A DNA stretch of 64,000 nucleotides from Diplocarpon mali (Eukaryota > Ascomycota > Leotiomycetes > Helotiales > Drepanopezizaceae): NCBI GenBank assembly GCA_024741835.1, contig JAENRP010000024.1:1-64000 (forward strand), written 5' to 3'. Of the stretch, positions 33,250 through 46,885 are shown in pieces; position 1 is the first letter of the stretch; each line of letters opens with the position of its first letter. The translations under genes were made by a program, and so were the position numbers. The notes below the pieces were generated by a model that made no database searches, was not told where the DNA came from, and saw only the letters and a list, made by a program, of their open reading frames with translations.

Positions 33250-36200
33250 ATAGCCCCCCTTAGTATAGGTAAAAAGGTCATACCTAAGAAGAATATATCA
33301 CTTATTGCCTTAAGTAGCAAGTCTTCGGCAATATTTAATAATAAACTAATATTAGAAGGTGGATTCTTATAGGATAGTAAGACTCTTTAGTTATTAAAAG
33401 ATATTATAAGTACCTATAGAATATTAGGCGAGATAGAATAATAAGTATTCTTAAATTCGTCTATTGATATACTTAACTGCAGAATATCTACCGTTAAGGA
33501 GGGGTTCTTAGGCTTTGATGATTTTCTTAAGGGAGAGCTTAAGGTCAAAGGAATTAATTATAAAAAGTTTTTATAAGAGTATTAAAGTTACTTTATATTA
33601 GTAGATTTGTTTCGAAAAAACTAAAATAAAAAGAATAAGGGTATAAAAAGATTACTATAGTTTATAGGTAGCACTTATAGCACCCTCTTCCGAACCTACT
33701 TTATAACTGATATTATAGCTAATAATACCCTGCGAGGACTAGGCAAAATTTTTAAGATATACTAACTAGTAGCAAAGGCTATATAAGTATTAAATCATTT
33801 CATTATCTAAGAAGGTATAAAGAAACTCTAAGGCAATAATATAAGAGGTAGAAAATTTGTTAAGTTCTTAAGTACTATTGTATACTCTACTATTCAGACT
33901 ATAAAAGACGATCCTGCGTAGCACGATAGTCTAGCCCTTTCCGATTAGACAATTTTAAACACCCTTAGCCTATAATAGTTATAATATAGTCTACTTATTG
34001 CAAAAGAAAAGATGATCTATCTTATTAAATATATTATAAACTATTTTAATAATAAAATAGAAAGATAGGAATTTATAGTTCCTACTACTTAGAAAATGCT
34101 ACTACCCTTAGTAGAACTAACTAATAAGGAAAATTTGACTTATAGGCCCAGCCTATAAGTAAAATTAACATATGATAGAGAAGTCCTTAAGCATAAGGTA
34201 CTTATAATACTGGAAATACAAACTACTGACTATTATAACCCTAAATCTTTAGACTTAGATGTATTTGAATCACTATCCTTAGAAATGCTTAAAATACTTT
34301 AAATACTAATAGTAAAGAAATTAACCCGCAGGCCCGGCCTATAAGTTAATATATGTGATAATATAGACTTAGAAGAAGATTCACCAGAGGAAGAGAATAG
34401 CGCTATTACTAATATACTGGAAATTTTTAATAATACTAAGAAAGATATCTCTAATATTATTCAATCCTTCCCCAAGGACCTGCGAAAGTTTATTCTTAAA
34501 TTCTATAAGTCGATAATAAAGCATTTAAAAAAGGAAGGTTAGGGAGAAGTTTTATTAGTATAAGAAGGAATAGCAAAAGCTATTAAATAAATCATAAAAC
34601 TGCATTAAGACGAATTCTTTGTAAATAATATCATATAGTTCTTTATCAACTATAAGAAATTGAATAGTAACTATTATATTCTTAAAGAAAAGTCAGAAGA
34701 TAGTACAACTATTGTCTCTATAGAATGCTATCAAGTTCCCTTTAATATTAAGATAATACTATAGTATAGCAATAGATTTAAGATTGTAATAATACTAGAA
34801 ATGAAAACAAGACTTTTTAAATTTGTAATAGGAATATTTAAGGACTTTAATTTTAATAAATTCTACGCCTTTTATAAATAATAATACGCGTAGTACTATA
34901 GGCTGGCGATAATAGGCCTTAATAATAAAGATATATCATCCAATATCTACAAATTTTACACTACTCTTAATCTAAAGTTATTTTTACTATACCTAAGGAA
35001 TTATGCAATTATGGCTACCAGTAATAGAATAGCAAGCCAGGTTAAGAAAGATATATTATTAGGATTCGCTAAGTTTAAAGTAGCGCTTAAAGCTTTGAAA
35101 TTATTCTATAATATCGCCTGGACTCTCGCCTAATACGATGCTATATTAACTAGTAACAAATTAATATCATTCTAAAGCAAAGGTTTTTTAAATATACCTA
35201 AGCTATTCAATTATACTTTCTTAAGTGCTATACGCATATATAGTCATAGTTCTTGCGCAAAGACTTCATTTTTAATATTAGTATAAGAAGAACTAGAAAT
35301 GTATAAATATCATTTCTAAGTCTCTAATAAGAAGCCAGCTCCTCTATCCGCGTTCTTCTATAATATAACTTATAATTTAATACAATAGACTTTAAGAATA
35401 TACTATAGATTGTATCTAAGCGCTCTGCTTACTTATTATAATTCTTTATATAAGCTAGTAATATACCCTAAGCTTATATAGTTTATTAGGGTTGACTACT
35501 ACTTAAAAATCGTTGCAATTAGAATTGATACTAATATAAGATTTATAAGATTGACTCCTAAGCCTAGCTTGCGGGTCAGTCCTTCTAACAATCGAACTAT
35601 TAACTACTATATTATTCTAGCAGTTAAACAGTCGACCGGCCAATTTGCTATATAAGAGAAGTCTTATAAATTATCAATCCTTATATTAATTAGACTTAAG
35701 AATACTTAATGGATTTTAATAAACTTAATATAAAGCGCTACTTAATAAAAAGAATTGAATATTAAACAAAGGACGTTCTTAAAAGAATATATTTCTAATA
35801 AGACCATCCTATTCTTAGTATTTATAAGATAAGGAATATTCGTTAACCTAGATTTGGAATAGGAACCTAGCAAAGGCGGCTTCCTTATAGTTAGCAACAA
35901 CTATACTAAAGTTATTAGGAATAAAGCCCTTAAGAATAGAATAGACCTAAAGGACTTTTTAATTAAAGCTATTAATATAAAGCGACCTTAAACTGCAAGA
36001 TGGAATATTATAGGCGAATCATCTGCAAAGTTCTATATAATACTTAAAATGATAAAAGGTGGTCTATTATTAAAGGTACTTATAGGAAGAAGACTATAAA
36101 ATGATCTATTAGTTATAATAATAGTAAAAGACTTATTCTCAAAGGATATTATATAGTTGATAACTTATTTAAAGAAATATAAGTAAGAACTGTTTAAAGA

Positions 36201-36723
36201 TTTTGCAAACACTTGGAAAATGATTTAATAGTTAGAGCTATAGCTATATAGAAATAAGTCTTAGGCTAAGACTAAGGGTATAGATAATAGTATTAAGGCT
36301 AATAATATAATCGATAAAGTCATTTTTCTTAAGAAATATAGCATTAAGAAACCTTAAGCAAAGACCTTAGAAATGACTCCTAGGCCTAGCCTGCGACTTG
36401 ATCTAAAGAAGGGTAAAGATAAGGAACTCGTATCTATAGAATCCCTTACCGCATCCCCCTTAGTAGTAGGTAACTCTTTAAAGGATAATAAGAATAATAA
36501 AGGCAACGATAATAATAATGCTATAATATAAGTCTCTCTCCTTATCAGCAGAAGCTATTATACTATACTAGCATCCGCAAGGAGTATAGAAGCTCTTACT
36601 ATACTAAGACCTATCTCATTAGATACTAATAGCAATGCTATAAGAAGAAGTAATCGTTTAGCAAAGAGAGTATTATTTAATAATAGTTCTCCTTAACCCT
36701 TAAAGAGAATTAAGGAAAATTGA
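33250..36723 (+). pseudogene. G1 ORF3, unknown accessory protein
   Basis: 3474 nt, as in G2, from ATA (former ATG) to TGA. The next codons read GCC-CCC-CTT, nearer to the MAPPTISKK start of G3 than to G2. Conserved blocks FINYK and the LYLSA segment are recognisable. The acidic/Asn stretch and the basic tail (KKRVLFN-like) are kept. Palindromes are at 34138, 34324, 35554 and 36376. Confidence 0.72.
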
Positions 36724-36835
36724 CATCTAAGTTAGTACTATTTTTAATTGTTTTTACGACTCTATAGCTTATTTATTTATTTTACTAGTTTCGTTTTCTA
36801 ACTCTTGGGCCTAGCCCGTAGGTGAAAAGCGTATA

Positions 36836-36891
36836 NNNNNNNNNNNNNNNNNNNNNNNNNNNNNNNNNNNNNNNNNNNNNNNNNNNNNNNN
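36836..36891. other. assembly gap (56 N) in G1
   Basis: Lies 12 bases after palindrome P14 of G1 and before a T-rich tract, the same element position as in G2 and G3. Confidence 0.98.
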
Positions 36892-37064
36892 TTTTTTCCT
36901 TTTACCCTTTAATAAGGATATAGCCCTAGTTTAAGCCTTTTAATATATTAGTTTTCTCGCACTTAAGGTTTACTAGTAATTAATATACTATTACTTTAAC
37001 CTATATTATTTTATATTCTTTACTAATAGTAGTAAGGGCTACTACTTTTATTATTTAAAATATA

Positions 37065-37309
37065 TATAAAGACCTAAGATAGATAGGTCTTATAATATAT
37101 ATTATATAATTAACGTAGGATAGTAAGAGGATAAAAGGGCCATCTTCTATATATAAAGATAGCGCGTATTACTATAATATTAAATATATCCTATACTTAG
37201 GACTTATTCCTAATATCTTATCTAAGAGAGCCCGCTTATAGTGCTTCCTCCTCTTGTTTTTAGGTCTTCCCTTAGGCCTATTCTTGTATTGTCTCCCCTC
37301 AGTTTTATA
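37065..37309 (+). repeat. G1 3' LTR
   Basis: 245 bp, the same length as the G1 5' LTR. It begins TATAAAGACC and ends CAGTTTTATA; CTAG follows at 37310. Confidence 0.9.
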
Positions 37310-37313
37310 CTAG

Positions 37314-40300
37314 GTTATTTAATTTGCTAAATCGACTATAAGTAATTCTTAAAAAGCGTATATTAAAAAGGTAGTATATTATCTAATTAATAGCTTTAAG
37401 GTATTTAAAGCTTAGGTTTATATAGAAATAAGATAGCTAGGCAATTGCAAAAGCTATATCTAAGCATAGTATAATAGCTATATATAAGGCAAAGCCTACT
37501 TTTTCCTAGAACTCCTTAATTCTTAAGTAAGGAGCTATTTCGTAGTTCTTTTTAAATTCGAAGTAGGAGAGCGGCGTATTAAGGAAACGCCCTATATTAA
37601 GGCCGAACCTCTTTGCCATCTTCTCAATATAAGCATTATAGAGCAAAGTAATTATACCTTGCTTCCTATCTCAAAAGACTCTTACCCTTAAGAACTACTT
37701 AATATCTCTTATAGCTATCAATTCGTATACTTTACGCAGTCCTTTTATAGTCTTTTAAGCTTCTTCTATATAAGAGGAGTAGTATATTACTTATATATTA
37801 TTAATATAGAAGGCTATAAATATAGTCCTATCCTTATTAATAAATATACAAGGCTCCTTACTAAGAGGGGTAAGCTTCAAAGACTTTAAAGTACTAGTAA
37901 AATCCTTATACTAAAGCGCTAAAGAGTCTTAAAGGCCGTATAAGGCGCGATTGAGCTCTATTACCTTATCTTTCTACTTCTAACTATCTAATAAGAAGCA
38001 AACAACTAACGCGCTCTAAAGGTCTTTCTTAGCATTTATAAAGGCATTAATAATATCGAACTATCAGAGCTCTATATCGAATTTAGCGACTATCGCTATT
38101 ATAACTTTAAAAGATCTCGATATAAGCGTCGCAGCATAAGTAGAGAAAATAGAAGCTTCCTCCTAAAGATCTCCCCTTACTACTATTCTTAACCTAAAGC
38201 GGCTAATCTCCTTAGAGGAGCTTAGCTTATAGTTAAAGACCCACTTTAATAGTATAGGCCTTATAGTAGCCTCGCTTCTATCGATCACTTTCTAGTAATT
38301 GCGCACTTCTAAGTTCTTAATCTTAATTCTGGCTCCCTCTTTAAATTGCTTTTCGAAAGGGTAATTTGCAAGCTCCTTCTAGTAAGTTAGCGCTTTAGAA
38401 AGCTTATCTTAAGGTAGAATTAAAAGGGTAGAGTTTCCTTTAGAGCTTTTAGATTCAGTCGCCGCAGTAATAATATAGTATACTACTTTATACTTTTCTT
38501 TATCAGTTCTTATAAGCTCTTAACTTAGCTAGAAAGTTAATATAAAGCTATTTACCTACTTTAACTAATGTATTTTAAGTTCTTCAAAGGCTAATAGGAG
38601 ATCCTTAACGCATATTATATATATGGTATTCCTACTCCCTCTTCTCCTTTTTAACCTATAGAGCAGTATAGGTACTATTTCCTATTCCTTATTAGGCTTC
38701 TTGCGTTTTCGGAAGGCCCTTATATCGAATACTTTAGGCTAAGCTTCTATTAGTTTTAAAGAACTCCCTCTTTTAGTATTATCCTTAAGAGCTTCCATAT
38801 CCTAGCGTAGCTCTCAATCGATCGGTGCTTTTAGTAAGAGCTGGCATACTTCTTTACTAGTTGCCTATAGTAGAGCTTTTAATAATTAAGGGGCCTGCTT
38901 TTGCCCTTGCGATTACTTAGTCTATATAGCAACTAAAGGCTTAGTATTACGCTCCTTAGTAGAACTGGCATTTATAATATCGCTTTCGACGCTCCTTTTA
39001 ACTATTAATAGTTATCTTAGAGCGTCTAACCCTTTGCTACTAGGCAGCTGCTCTTAAGTAGCTAAAGTAGAAACGCTATAAGTAGCCTTATAAGGGATAA
39101 TAGCCCTTGATAGATCTGAGCTTAAAGCTTCTATTAATAAAAGATTAATAGGCTTACCTCTTACTAGGTTATTTATAAGCTGCTTATCCAAAGCTTCTTT
39201 TATATTCTTAATAATTAACTTAGCGTCTTAAGCTTCCTCCTCTTCCTCTTCGATCATTTGCATAATCTCCTTAATAATTGGAAGTAGGTAGCTAGCTACC
39301 TTTTCGTACTCTTTAAAGTAGAATTTGGACTTATCGAATTCGACGTTTTAAGAGATTATAACCTTTCGGAGCTTAGGCACTTAGATCCTATATATATTAG
39401 TAGTATAGTAATTAACTAAGTATCTAATATACCCTTATAGCATAGTTTTAAAAGCTCTCTTATTCTTTAGAGCTTCCTTCTCTTTTACTAATAGGTACGC
39501 GCGCGCTTTATACGCTTTTATATCCCCTTATTCTAATCTTAAATTAGTAGTAAGCTTTATAGTAATCTGCGGATCATACTACTTAAAGTATTATCTAAAC
39601 TAAAGCTAAAGCACCTTATTTGGACTCTTCTATCCCTTGCGCTTTAATAGGCCGATATTATAAAGGTATATTGCAGCTAATATAGCTTTAGGCTATAAGT
39701 GCTTTAAGAGGTTAGTAGAGATTAGTATAATAAGTGCCTTTTTAATAATCTTTACTCCTGCTCTCTCGGAAGCTCTATTTGGTTTATAAGTATAAGATAA
39801 AGTAACTTCTACCTCTATACCTTTAGCTTTGTACTACTCTTTATATTTCGATACTCTTTATAAAGGGAATACTAAGGTATTATTATCGCTCTTTAAAATA
39901 TATAAGGAGAGGTAGTAATAGCACTTTACCTATGCTTTAAAAGATTAAAGAGCTCTTAGAACTAGCATTAAGGACTTATAAAGTAGAGTATATTTAAATA
40001 ACTTCTTATTAAATTTATCCTTAATTAGGAGAAGCCAGCTTTCTAAGGAGAGGCTTGATATATTATAGTTAAATAGGTCTTAGGAGCACTTAAAGAACGG
40101 TCTTAAAGCTTTAAAATCTAACTCTCTTTTAAAAGGCTTTTACTTAGCTTTTGCCTAAGCGCAAGCTTTATAATTGATTTATAGCTTTCCTTTAATCTTT
40201 ACTCCCTTTACGCTTAGTATAAGCTTCTTAAGCGCCTCTGCTCTTAGATGGCCTAATCAAAGGTGCTAAATATTTGCTAAATCGTTCTTAGCTCTTAGGA

Positions 40301-41761
40301 ATATGCTGCTCCTTAAGGGTTTATATTAGCTTTGCAAACGCTATTATAAAGTAGGAAAGGCTAAGTAGGTTAATTAAGTATAGTATAGCAAGTTAGGAGC
40401 ATTATAAAAGTTGATAGGCTTATATTTAAATACTATAATATTCGACCTACGCTCTAGCTACTTTATAATTATATTATTATCTATTATACCCCTTTAAAGC
40501 GTTGCATCTAGGCCTATATACTATACTCTAGCCTTTTTAAAAGAGGCTCTAAGATAATATTAATATTAAACCTATCTATAAGCGCTATATTCCTAAGCTC
40601 TAAATCTCTTCTATTAGTAAGAACCCCTTTTATTAAATATATACCCCTCTCCTTTATTAGCAGACTTAAGCTCCTTGCCTTTATATAGTCCTAAGGATAT
40701 ACGATTTTCAATAATCTAAGAATTAAAAGCTCCTTTTAATTAATAAGATGCGTTATAGTGCAATTATTAAGTAGGGTTATATTTAAAAGAGTATAGGGAG
40801 CTTTAAAGGTAGAGTATATTCCTAAGGTAAAGTCTTTAAAGAGAGTTAGATCTAAAAGGGCGGTTATAATCTTAGATTTACCGCTCCCTAAAGCTTTAGC
40901 AGATATTCTTTCTTTAAATTGATCTATAAAAGTGTATTTAATATAGGAGAGCTTAGCTTAAAGCTCTCTTTATTCTAAGGAAGTAAGGTTTTTACGCATT
41001 CTTTTAACCTTATTATAGCTAGGGAGGTTTTAAAGCGTACCTTCCTTAGTGCCTATTAAGGCGTATTTCAGCCTATTATACTCCTTTAAGTTCTAAAAGT
41101 GATTTTTGACTTAAGGGCAAGGGCACTTTTTAACGCTCTCCTTAAGAGTCTTCTTCGCCTTGCCTTTACTTAATGCTCTTAGATTAGTATAATCGCCTAC
41201 TCCTTTAAGTAAGGCGTATACTCTAAGGGTTACCTTTAATAAAGAGCTTGCGAGGCTTCGCTCTATTAAGCTTAAGAACCAATTGATATAATAGACTATA
41301 TCTTTTCTATACTTTAGACTTAGCTTATTATCTTTAATAAGCTCTGCTTAGATTTACTAAGATTAAGTAGAAGCCTAGCGGTAAATTGACTATAGAAACT
41401 TTATAATTGCTAAGGAGCTTTAAACCTTTAGGATTCTATACATTTATACTTTCTAGTAGATCTTCCTAAAGCTAGTAAGCTAGGTCTTCGGATCCACTTT
41501 ACTACTCCTTATTTCAAAGAGCTTATTATTATAGTCTTCCCGAATTGACTCTATTATACTAACCTTAGAGGGGGCTAGTTCCTTGCGCAGGTGCTTTATA
41601 ATCTATTAAATTAACAGTTTCCCCGCTTCCTTACAGTTATATTGCACTACTTAAAGTAATATAAGGTATACTGTCTTAGTAATCCAATAGTATAACTAAG
41701 TATAAGAGCTCCTATTCCTTTTCCAAGCTTCTACTACAAGATTATATTACTTAATTGCCAT
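37314..41761 (-). pseudogene. Copia-B1 gag-PR-IN-RT polyprotein, RIP-decayed
   Basis: Starts at ATG (MAIKQYNLVVEAWKRNR, with RIP stops) only 18 bp from the LTR. A Cys/His motif KKCPCPQVKNH lies near 41105-41130. The protease is near 40745-40785 (NNCTITHLIN, from D-S-G-A/T-x-H). The pre-integrase box is HL-x-LGHLRAEAL near 40240-40275, with C-x2-(C)AQAKAK. Integrase D and E sites are SDNNTLVF (about 39890) and SERAGVKII (about 39770). RT is at about 38300-37680, with KFDIEL-x-x-FDIINAF and the catalytic box AFYINNI (from Y-V-D-D) near 37790. Domain order IN-RT is the Ty1/copia hallmark. RNase H continues at 5775 after removal of G1. Confidence 0.85.
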
Positions 41762-41779
41762 TTTATACTCTAGCGCTAC

Positions 41780-41953
41780 TGTCGTGCTGTATTTAGAGGT
41801 GGATTCCTAGTGGTGGCAGAAGCTTGTAAAATTCTACTCTAACTGTATATCTGAGCTCCCTTTATAGAAGTGCTCCGTGGCCACTTCAGAGGTATATTAT
41901 ATAAGCCAGTCCTCAAAGGCCTTAGCGCCTAAGGCTCCTTATAGCGTAATACA
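41780..41953 (-). repeat. LTR shared by Copia-B1 (5') and Copia-B2 (3')
   Basis: 174 bp, TGTCGTGC...AATACA. On its left is the B1 leader and start codon; on its right are the purine tract and 3' region of B2. One LTR therefore serves both elements. GTAGCGC next to its inner end on the minus strand partly resembles an initiator-Met tRNA primer site. Confidence 0.8.
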
Positions 41954-42187
41954 CCCCTTAGGTGAGAAGCAGCTCCTAGCTAGGCTTAGCTATAACTAGC
42001 GCCAGATCTAGTATATAAGACTCCTTTATTATACTCTTTAGCTTTTAGAATAATGAAAATTGCTTAATAAAGCTATAATGAATAAGAGAGGGAGCGCGGT
42101 TCTAAGTGCTTCCTCTATAGAATGGAAGCCTTTATAGAATAGAAACTAAATCAGGTAATAAAGGAAAGTCAACAAAGGCAGCGCGCC

Positions 42188-42195
42188 TATAAAAG
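42188..42195 (+). promoter_or_regulatory. TATA box of the Copia-B2 antisense frame
   Basis: TATAAAAG after GCGCGCC, about 65 bp before the intact ATG at 42258. Confidence 0.5.
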
Positions 42196-42257
42196 TACGC
42201 GTTTTTTCCCTTATAAAGCTTTCCTTCCTTATACTTCTTTAAATAATCACTTTAAAA

Positions 42258-43181
42258 ATGGAGAATAGTAATAATAACTCTAAGGAGCGCCCTATTAGGG
42301 CTACTATTGTATGCTTCTTAATCATACTCCCTTACTCCTACTAATATACTTATAGCAAAGTTGTTATGCCTAAATATAGCTTAGAGCTTCTTAGCGCGGC
42401 AGATAGTAAGAGGATAACGAAGCGCCTAAGAGGTTCGATGTTATAATACCCTTAAGAGGGAGCGCGCCCCCTTTCCTCCTTGCTACCCCTTAGGCTATAG
42501 TTCCTAGAACACCGGCGGTCTCCTTTGCGGCTCCCTCCTCTTGCTGCAAGCCGGAGCAAGGGTTAATAAGAAATATACTATATAAGGGGTGCGTTTAAAG
42601 CTCGCTAGTAGGAAAATCTACTAAGGTATGCTTTAATAGTATAGTAGGAGTATATTACTTCTATTATACAAAAGGAGGCTACGCGTGCTAAAAGCTTCCT
42701 ATCGGCACCTTAAAGGCGTAGGAAGATTACGTATTCTTATTAAAGGAGAATGATAATAATACTATAGTATATTCTTAAGCTCCCTTTAAGTGGTTTGCTA
42801 TTAATAAGCAGTTTAGGGCCTCGCTGCTACTAAGAGGAAGGTAAGAGAGGAGCTTCGAAAGGCGTACTATAAAGAGATAAAGGAGGTAGTATTATTAAAG
42901 GGTATATTAATTATAAGCTTTCTTATACTATAGCTAATAGCTTCTTAAAACCAGTTGGTTAGGAGCTCTTGCCGCCGCCGATTATGGCACCTCTTGGCCT
43001 CGCCGCCCGCCTTGCAAAGGCTTTTGAGGCTCTTGCCCCTGCGGCTGCTCCTATTGTTGCTCCCTAGGCGGCTCCTAGGGCTATGCCACTAGAGGAGTCG
43101 GTTGCTTCTCAGCAGGGATGCGCCCTTATATTATTCGTAAAGCTATTAGAGGTTCTGATTATCTAAGGGAATTGGTTTTAA
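42258..43181 (+). pseudogene. Copia-B2 antisense accessory ORF, unknown function
   Basis: 308 codons with intact ATG in the context AAAAATGGAG, beginning MENSNNNSKERPIRATIV. It is 9 nt longer than the B1 copy through 3- and 6-nt insertions that keep the frame. Its stops are TAA/TAG only; no TGA was seen. The Ala/Pro-rich tail (MAPLGLAARLAKAFEALAP) is the GC-richest part and the least mutated. It could be a captured gene or an element-specific antisense regulator, but neither is shown. Pol lies on the opposite strand just beyond its end. Confidence 0.42.
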
Positions 43182-43239
43182 GCCTCTTTATATATTAGTA
43201 TAAGGAAAATTGAACCTTATCTTACGCTTCCTTCCTACT

Positions 43240-46200
43240 TGCTATTATAAAGGAGATATAAAAGGATTATAAAGCATTTAAAATGCTAGCTTTTCAATTA
43301 GACCTCTTGCGTTTTAGAGGTTCAAAAGCTTAATAAAGCTCTCGAACTTTTATCGAAGAAGGTTTTTTATAAGGCTATTTGCGTACATATCCTTAGTAGG
43401 GAGATAGGCCACTTAAAAGCTCCCTTTTTAATGCTCCTATTATAGCTATATATTATATATATTAATATATCAGAGCTTTATAAAAATCCTTTAAAAGTCT
43501 CTTATAATAAGCCGTATTATCTATTAATTATTATAAAATATAGACTATAGAGCTTCTACCTTAAGCTCTATTTCCTTAAAAAACCTCTTTAAAGCCATTA
43601 TCTCCTTTGCTATATGCGCTACTCCTAGGAGCTTAGCCTTTATAGTAAAAGTAGTAACTATAGATTGCTTTAAATCTTTCCAAATAATTGCTCCTTCAAA
43701 TAGGAATATAATAAAACCGTAAGAGGAGCGCCTTATCTTTGGATTATCTATAAAGGAAGCATCTAATAATACTATTAGGTTATTTGATTTACTAAATCGA
43801 CTATAAGTGATTCCTAGGAAGCGTATACTAAAAAGGTAGTAAATTATCCAATTAATAGCTTTAAAGTATTAAGAGCTTAGATTTGTATAGAAATAAGATA
43901 GCTAAGCGATTGCAAATGCTATATTAAGGCGTAGTATAATAGCTATATATAAGGCAGAGCCTACTTTTTCCTAAAACTCCTTAATTCTTAAGTAGGGAGC
44001 TGTTTTATAGTTCTTTTTAAGTTCGAAGTAAGGGAGCGGCGTACTAGGGAAACGCCTTATATTAAGGCTGAACCTCTTTGCTATCTTCTTAATATAAGCG
44101 TTATAAAGCAAAGTAATTATACCTTACTTCCTATCTTAAGAGACTCTTACCTTTAAAAACTACTTAATATCTCCTATAGCTATTAATTTGTATACTTTGC
44201 GCAATCCCTTTATAGTCTTCTAAGCTTCTTCTGCATAAGAGGAGTAGTATATTACTTATATATTATTAATATAAAAGGCTATAAATATAGTCCTATCCTT
44301 ATTAATAAATATGTAAGGCTCTTTACTAAAAGGGGTAAGCTTTAAAGACTTTAAAGTACTAGTGAAATCCCTATACTAAAGCGCTAAGGAGTCTCAAAGG
44401 CCGTATAAGGCGCGATCGAGCTTTACTACCTTATCTTTCTACTTTTAACTATCTAGTAAAAAGCAAACAACTAGCGCGCTTTAAAGGTCTCTCTTAGCAT
44501 TTATAAAGGTATTAATAATATTAAACTATTAGAGCTCTATATTAAATTTAGCAGCTATTACTATTATAACTTTAAAATATCTTAATATAAGTATTATAGT
44601 ATAGGTAGAGAAAATAGAAGCTTCCTCTTAAAGATCTCCCCTTACTATTATTCTTGACCTAAAGTAGCTAATCTTCTTAAAGGAGCTTAACTTATAGTTA
44701 AAGACCTACTTTAGTAGTATAGGCCTTATAGTAGCCTCGCTTCTATCAATCACTCTTTAGCAATTGCGCGCTTCTAGGTTCCTAATCTCAGTTCTGGCTC
44801 CCTTTTTAAATTGCTCTTTAAAAGGGTGATTTACAAGCTCCTTCTTATAAGTTAGCGCTTTAGGAAGCTTATCTTAAGGTAGGATTAGAAGGGTAGAGTT
44901 TCCTTTAAAGCTTTTAGATTAAGTCGCCGTAGCAATAACGTAGTATACCGCTTTATACTCTTCTCTATTAGTTCTCGTAGGCTCTTAACTTAGCTAAAAA
45001 GTCGTTATAAAGCTATTTACCTACTTTAATTAATATATTTTAAGTTCTTTAAAGGCTAGTAAAAGATCCTTAATATATATTGCATATATAGTATTCCCGC
45101 TTCCTCTTCTCCTTTTTAACCTATAAAGCAGTATAGGTACTATTTCCTACTCCTTATTAGGCTTTTTGCGTTTTCGGAAGGCCTTTATATTAAGTACTTT
45201 AGGCTGAGCTTCTATTAGTTTTAAAGAACTCCCTCCTTTGGTATTATCCTTAAGAGCTTTTATATCCTAGTATAGCTCTTAATCGATCGGTGCTTTTAGT
45301 AAGAGCTGGTATGCTTCTTTACTAGTTACTTACAATAGAGCTTCTAGTAATTAAAGGACGTACTCTTACCCTTGCGATTGCTTAATCTATATAGCAACTA
45401 AAGGCTTAGTATTATACTCCTTAGCGGAACTAGCATTTATAATATTGCTTTCGACGCTCCTTCCAACTATTAATAGTTATCTTAAAGCGTCTAACCCTTT
45501 ACTATTAGGCAGCTGCTCTTAAGTAGCTAGAGTAGAAACGCTATAAGTAGCCTTATAAGGGACGATAGCCTTCGATAGATCTAAGCTTAGAGCTTCTATT
45601 AATAAAAGATTAATAGGCTTACCCCTTACCAGATTATCTATAGGCTGCTTATCCAGAGCTTCCTCTACGTTCTTAACAATTAACTCAGCGTCTTAAGCTT
45701 CCTCTTTCTCCTCTTCCTTAATCATTTTTATAATCTCTTTAATAATTAAAAGTAGGTGGCCAGCCACCTTTTCGTACTCCTTAGAGTAGAATTTGGACTT
45801 ATCGAACTTAACATTTTAAGAGATTATAACCTTTTAGAACTTAGGCATTTAAATCTTATATATATTAGTAGCATAGTAACTAACTAGGTATTTAATATAC
45901 CTTTATAGTATAGTTTTAAAAGCTCTCTTATTCTTTAGAGCTTTCCTTTCCTTTACTAATAGGTACGCATGCGCTTTATACGCTTTTATACCCCCTTATT
46001 CTAGTCTTAAATTAGTAGTAAGCTTTATAGTAATCTGCGGATTATACCACTTAAAGTATTATCTAAACTAAAGCTAGAGTACCTTATTTAGACTCTTCTA
46101 TTTCTTGCGCTTTAATAGGCCGATATTATAAAGGTATATTACAGTTAGTATAGCTTTAGGCCATAGGTACTTTAAGAGGTTAGCAAAGATTAGTATAGTA

Positions 46201-46885
46201 AGTGCCTTTTTAATAATCTCTGCTCCTGCTCTTTTGAAAGCTCTATTTGGTTTATAAGTATAAGATAGAGTGACTTCTACCTTTATGCCTTTAGCTTTGT
46301 ACTACTCTTTATATTTCGATACTTCTTATAAGGGGAATACTAAGGTATTATTATCGCTCCTTAGAATATATAAGGAAAGATAGTAATAGCACTTTACCTA
46401 TATTTTAAAAGATTAAAGAGCTCTTAGAACTAGCGTTAAGGACTTATAAAGCAAAGTATATCTAAATAACTTCTTATTAAATTTATCTTTAATTAGAAGA
46501 AGCTAGCTTTCTAAGGAGAGGCTTAATATACTATAGTTAAATAAGTCTTAAAAGCACTTAAAGAACGGTCTTAGAGCCTTGAAATCTAACTCTCTTTTAA
46601 AAGGCTTTTGCTTAGCTTTTACTTAAGCGTAAGCTTTACAATTAATTTATAGCTTCCTTTTAATCTTTACCCCCTTTGCGTTTAGCATAAGCTTTTTAAG
46701 CGCTTTCGCTCTTAAATAGCTTAATTAAAAGTGCTAAATATCTGCCGAATCATTCCTAGCTCTTAGAAATATACTACTTCTTAAGGGTTTATATTAGCTT
46801 TGCAAATGCTATTATAAAGTAGGGAAGGCTAAGCAGGTTAATTAAGTATAGTATAGTAAGTTAAGAGTATTATAAAAGTTGATAG
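43240..46885 (-). pseudogene. Copia-B2 polyprotein, C-terminal portion (IN, RT, RNase H)
   Basis: It contains the uninterrupted RNase H region (about 43530-43690 on the minus strand) and the intact G1 target (TTAG at 43775-43778), then RT with the AFYINNI box near 44265 and the integrase. G3 interrupts it just 5' of the pre-integrase region at 46885. Differences from Copia-B1 are nearly all transitions. Confidence 0.82.

Larger units (their letters stand above)
5776..37309 (+). mobile_element. G1: giant 15.77-kb Ty3/gypsy element, split by G2
   Basis: 5' LTR 5776-6020, 3' LTR 37065-37309. It is flanked by CTAG at 5772-5775 and 37310-37313; the empty site survives in Copia-B2 at 43775-43778. 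Its own sequence is 5776-7505 plus 23269-37309. Gene order on the plus strand is gag-PR, RT-RH-IN, ORF2, ORF3. It is the most heavily RIP-mutated of the three copies, as expected for the host of the nested G2. Confidence 0.9.
3806..41953 (-). mobile_element. Copia-B1: complete Ty1/copia element, interrupted by G1
   Basis: LTRs of 174 bp at 3806-3979 and 41780-41953 bound the element. Internal sequence lies at 3980-5775 and 37314-41779, and 5776-37309 is the G1 insertion. Without the insertion it is about 6.6 kb. The minus-strand order is gag, protease, integrase, RT, RNase H, an antisense accessory frame, then the 3' LTR. Its 5' LTR also serves as the 3' LTR of Copia-B2. All coding parts carry RIP stops. 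Confidence 0.85.
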
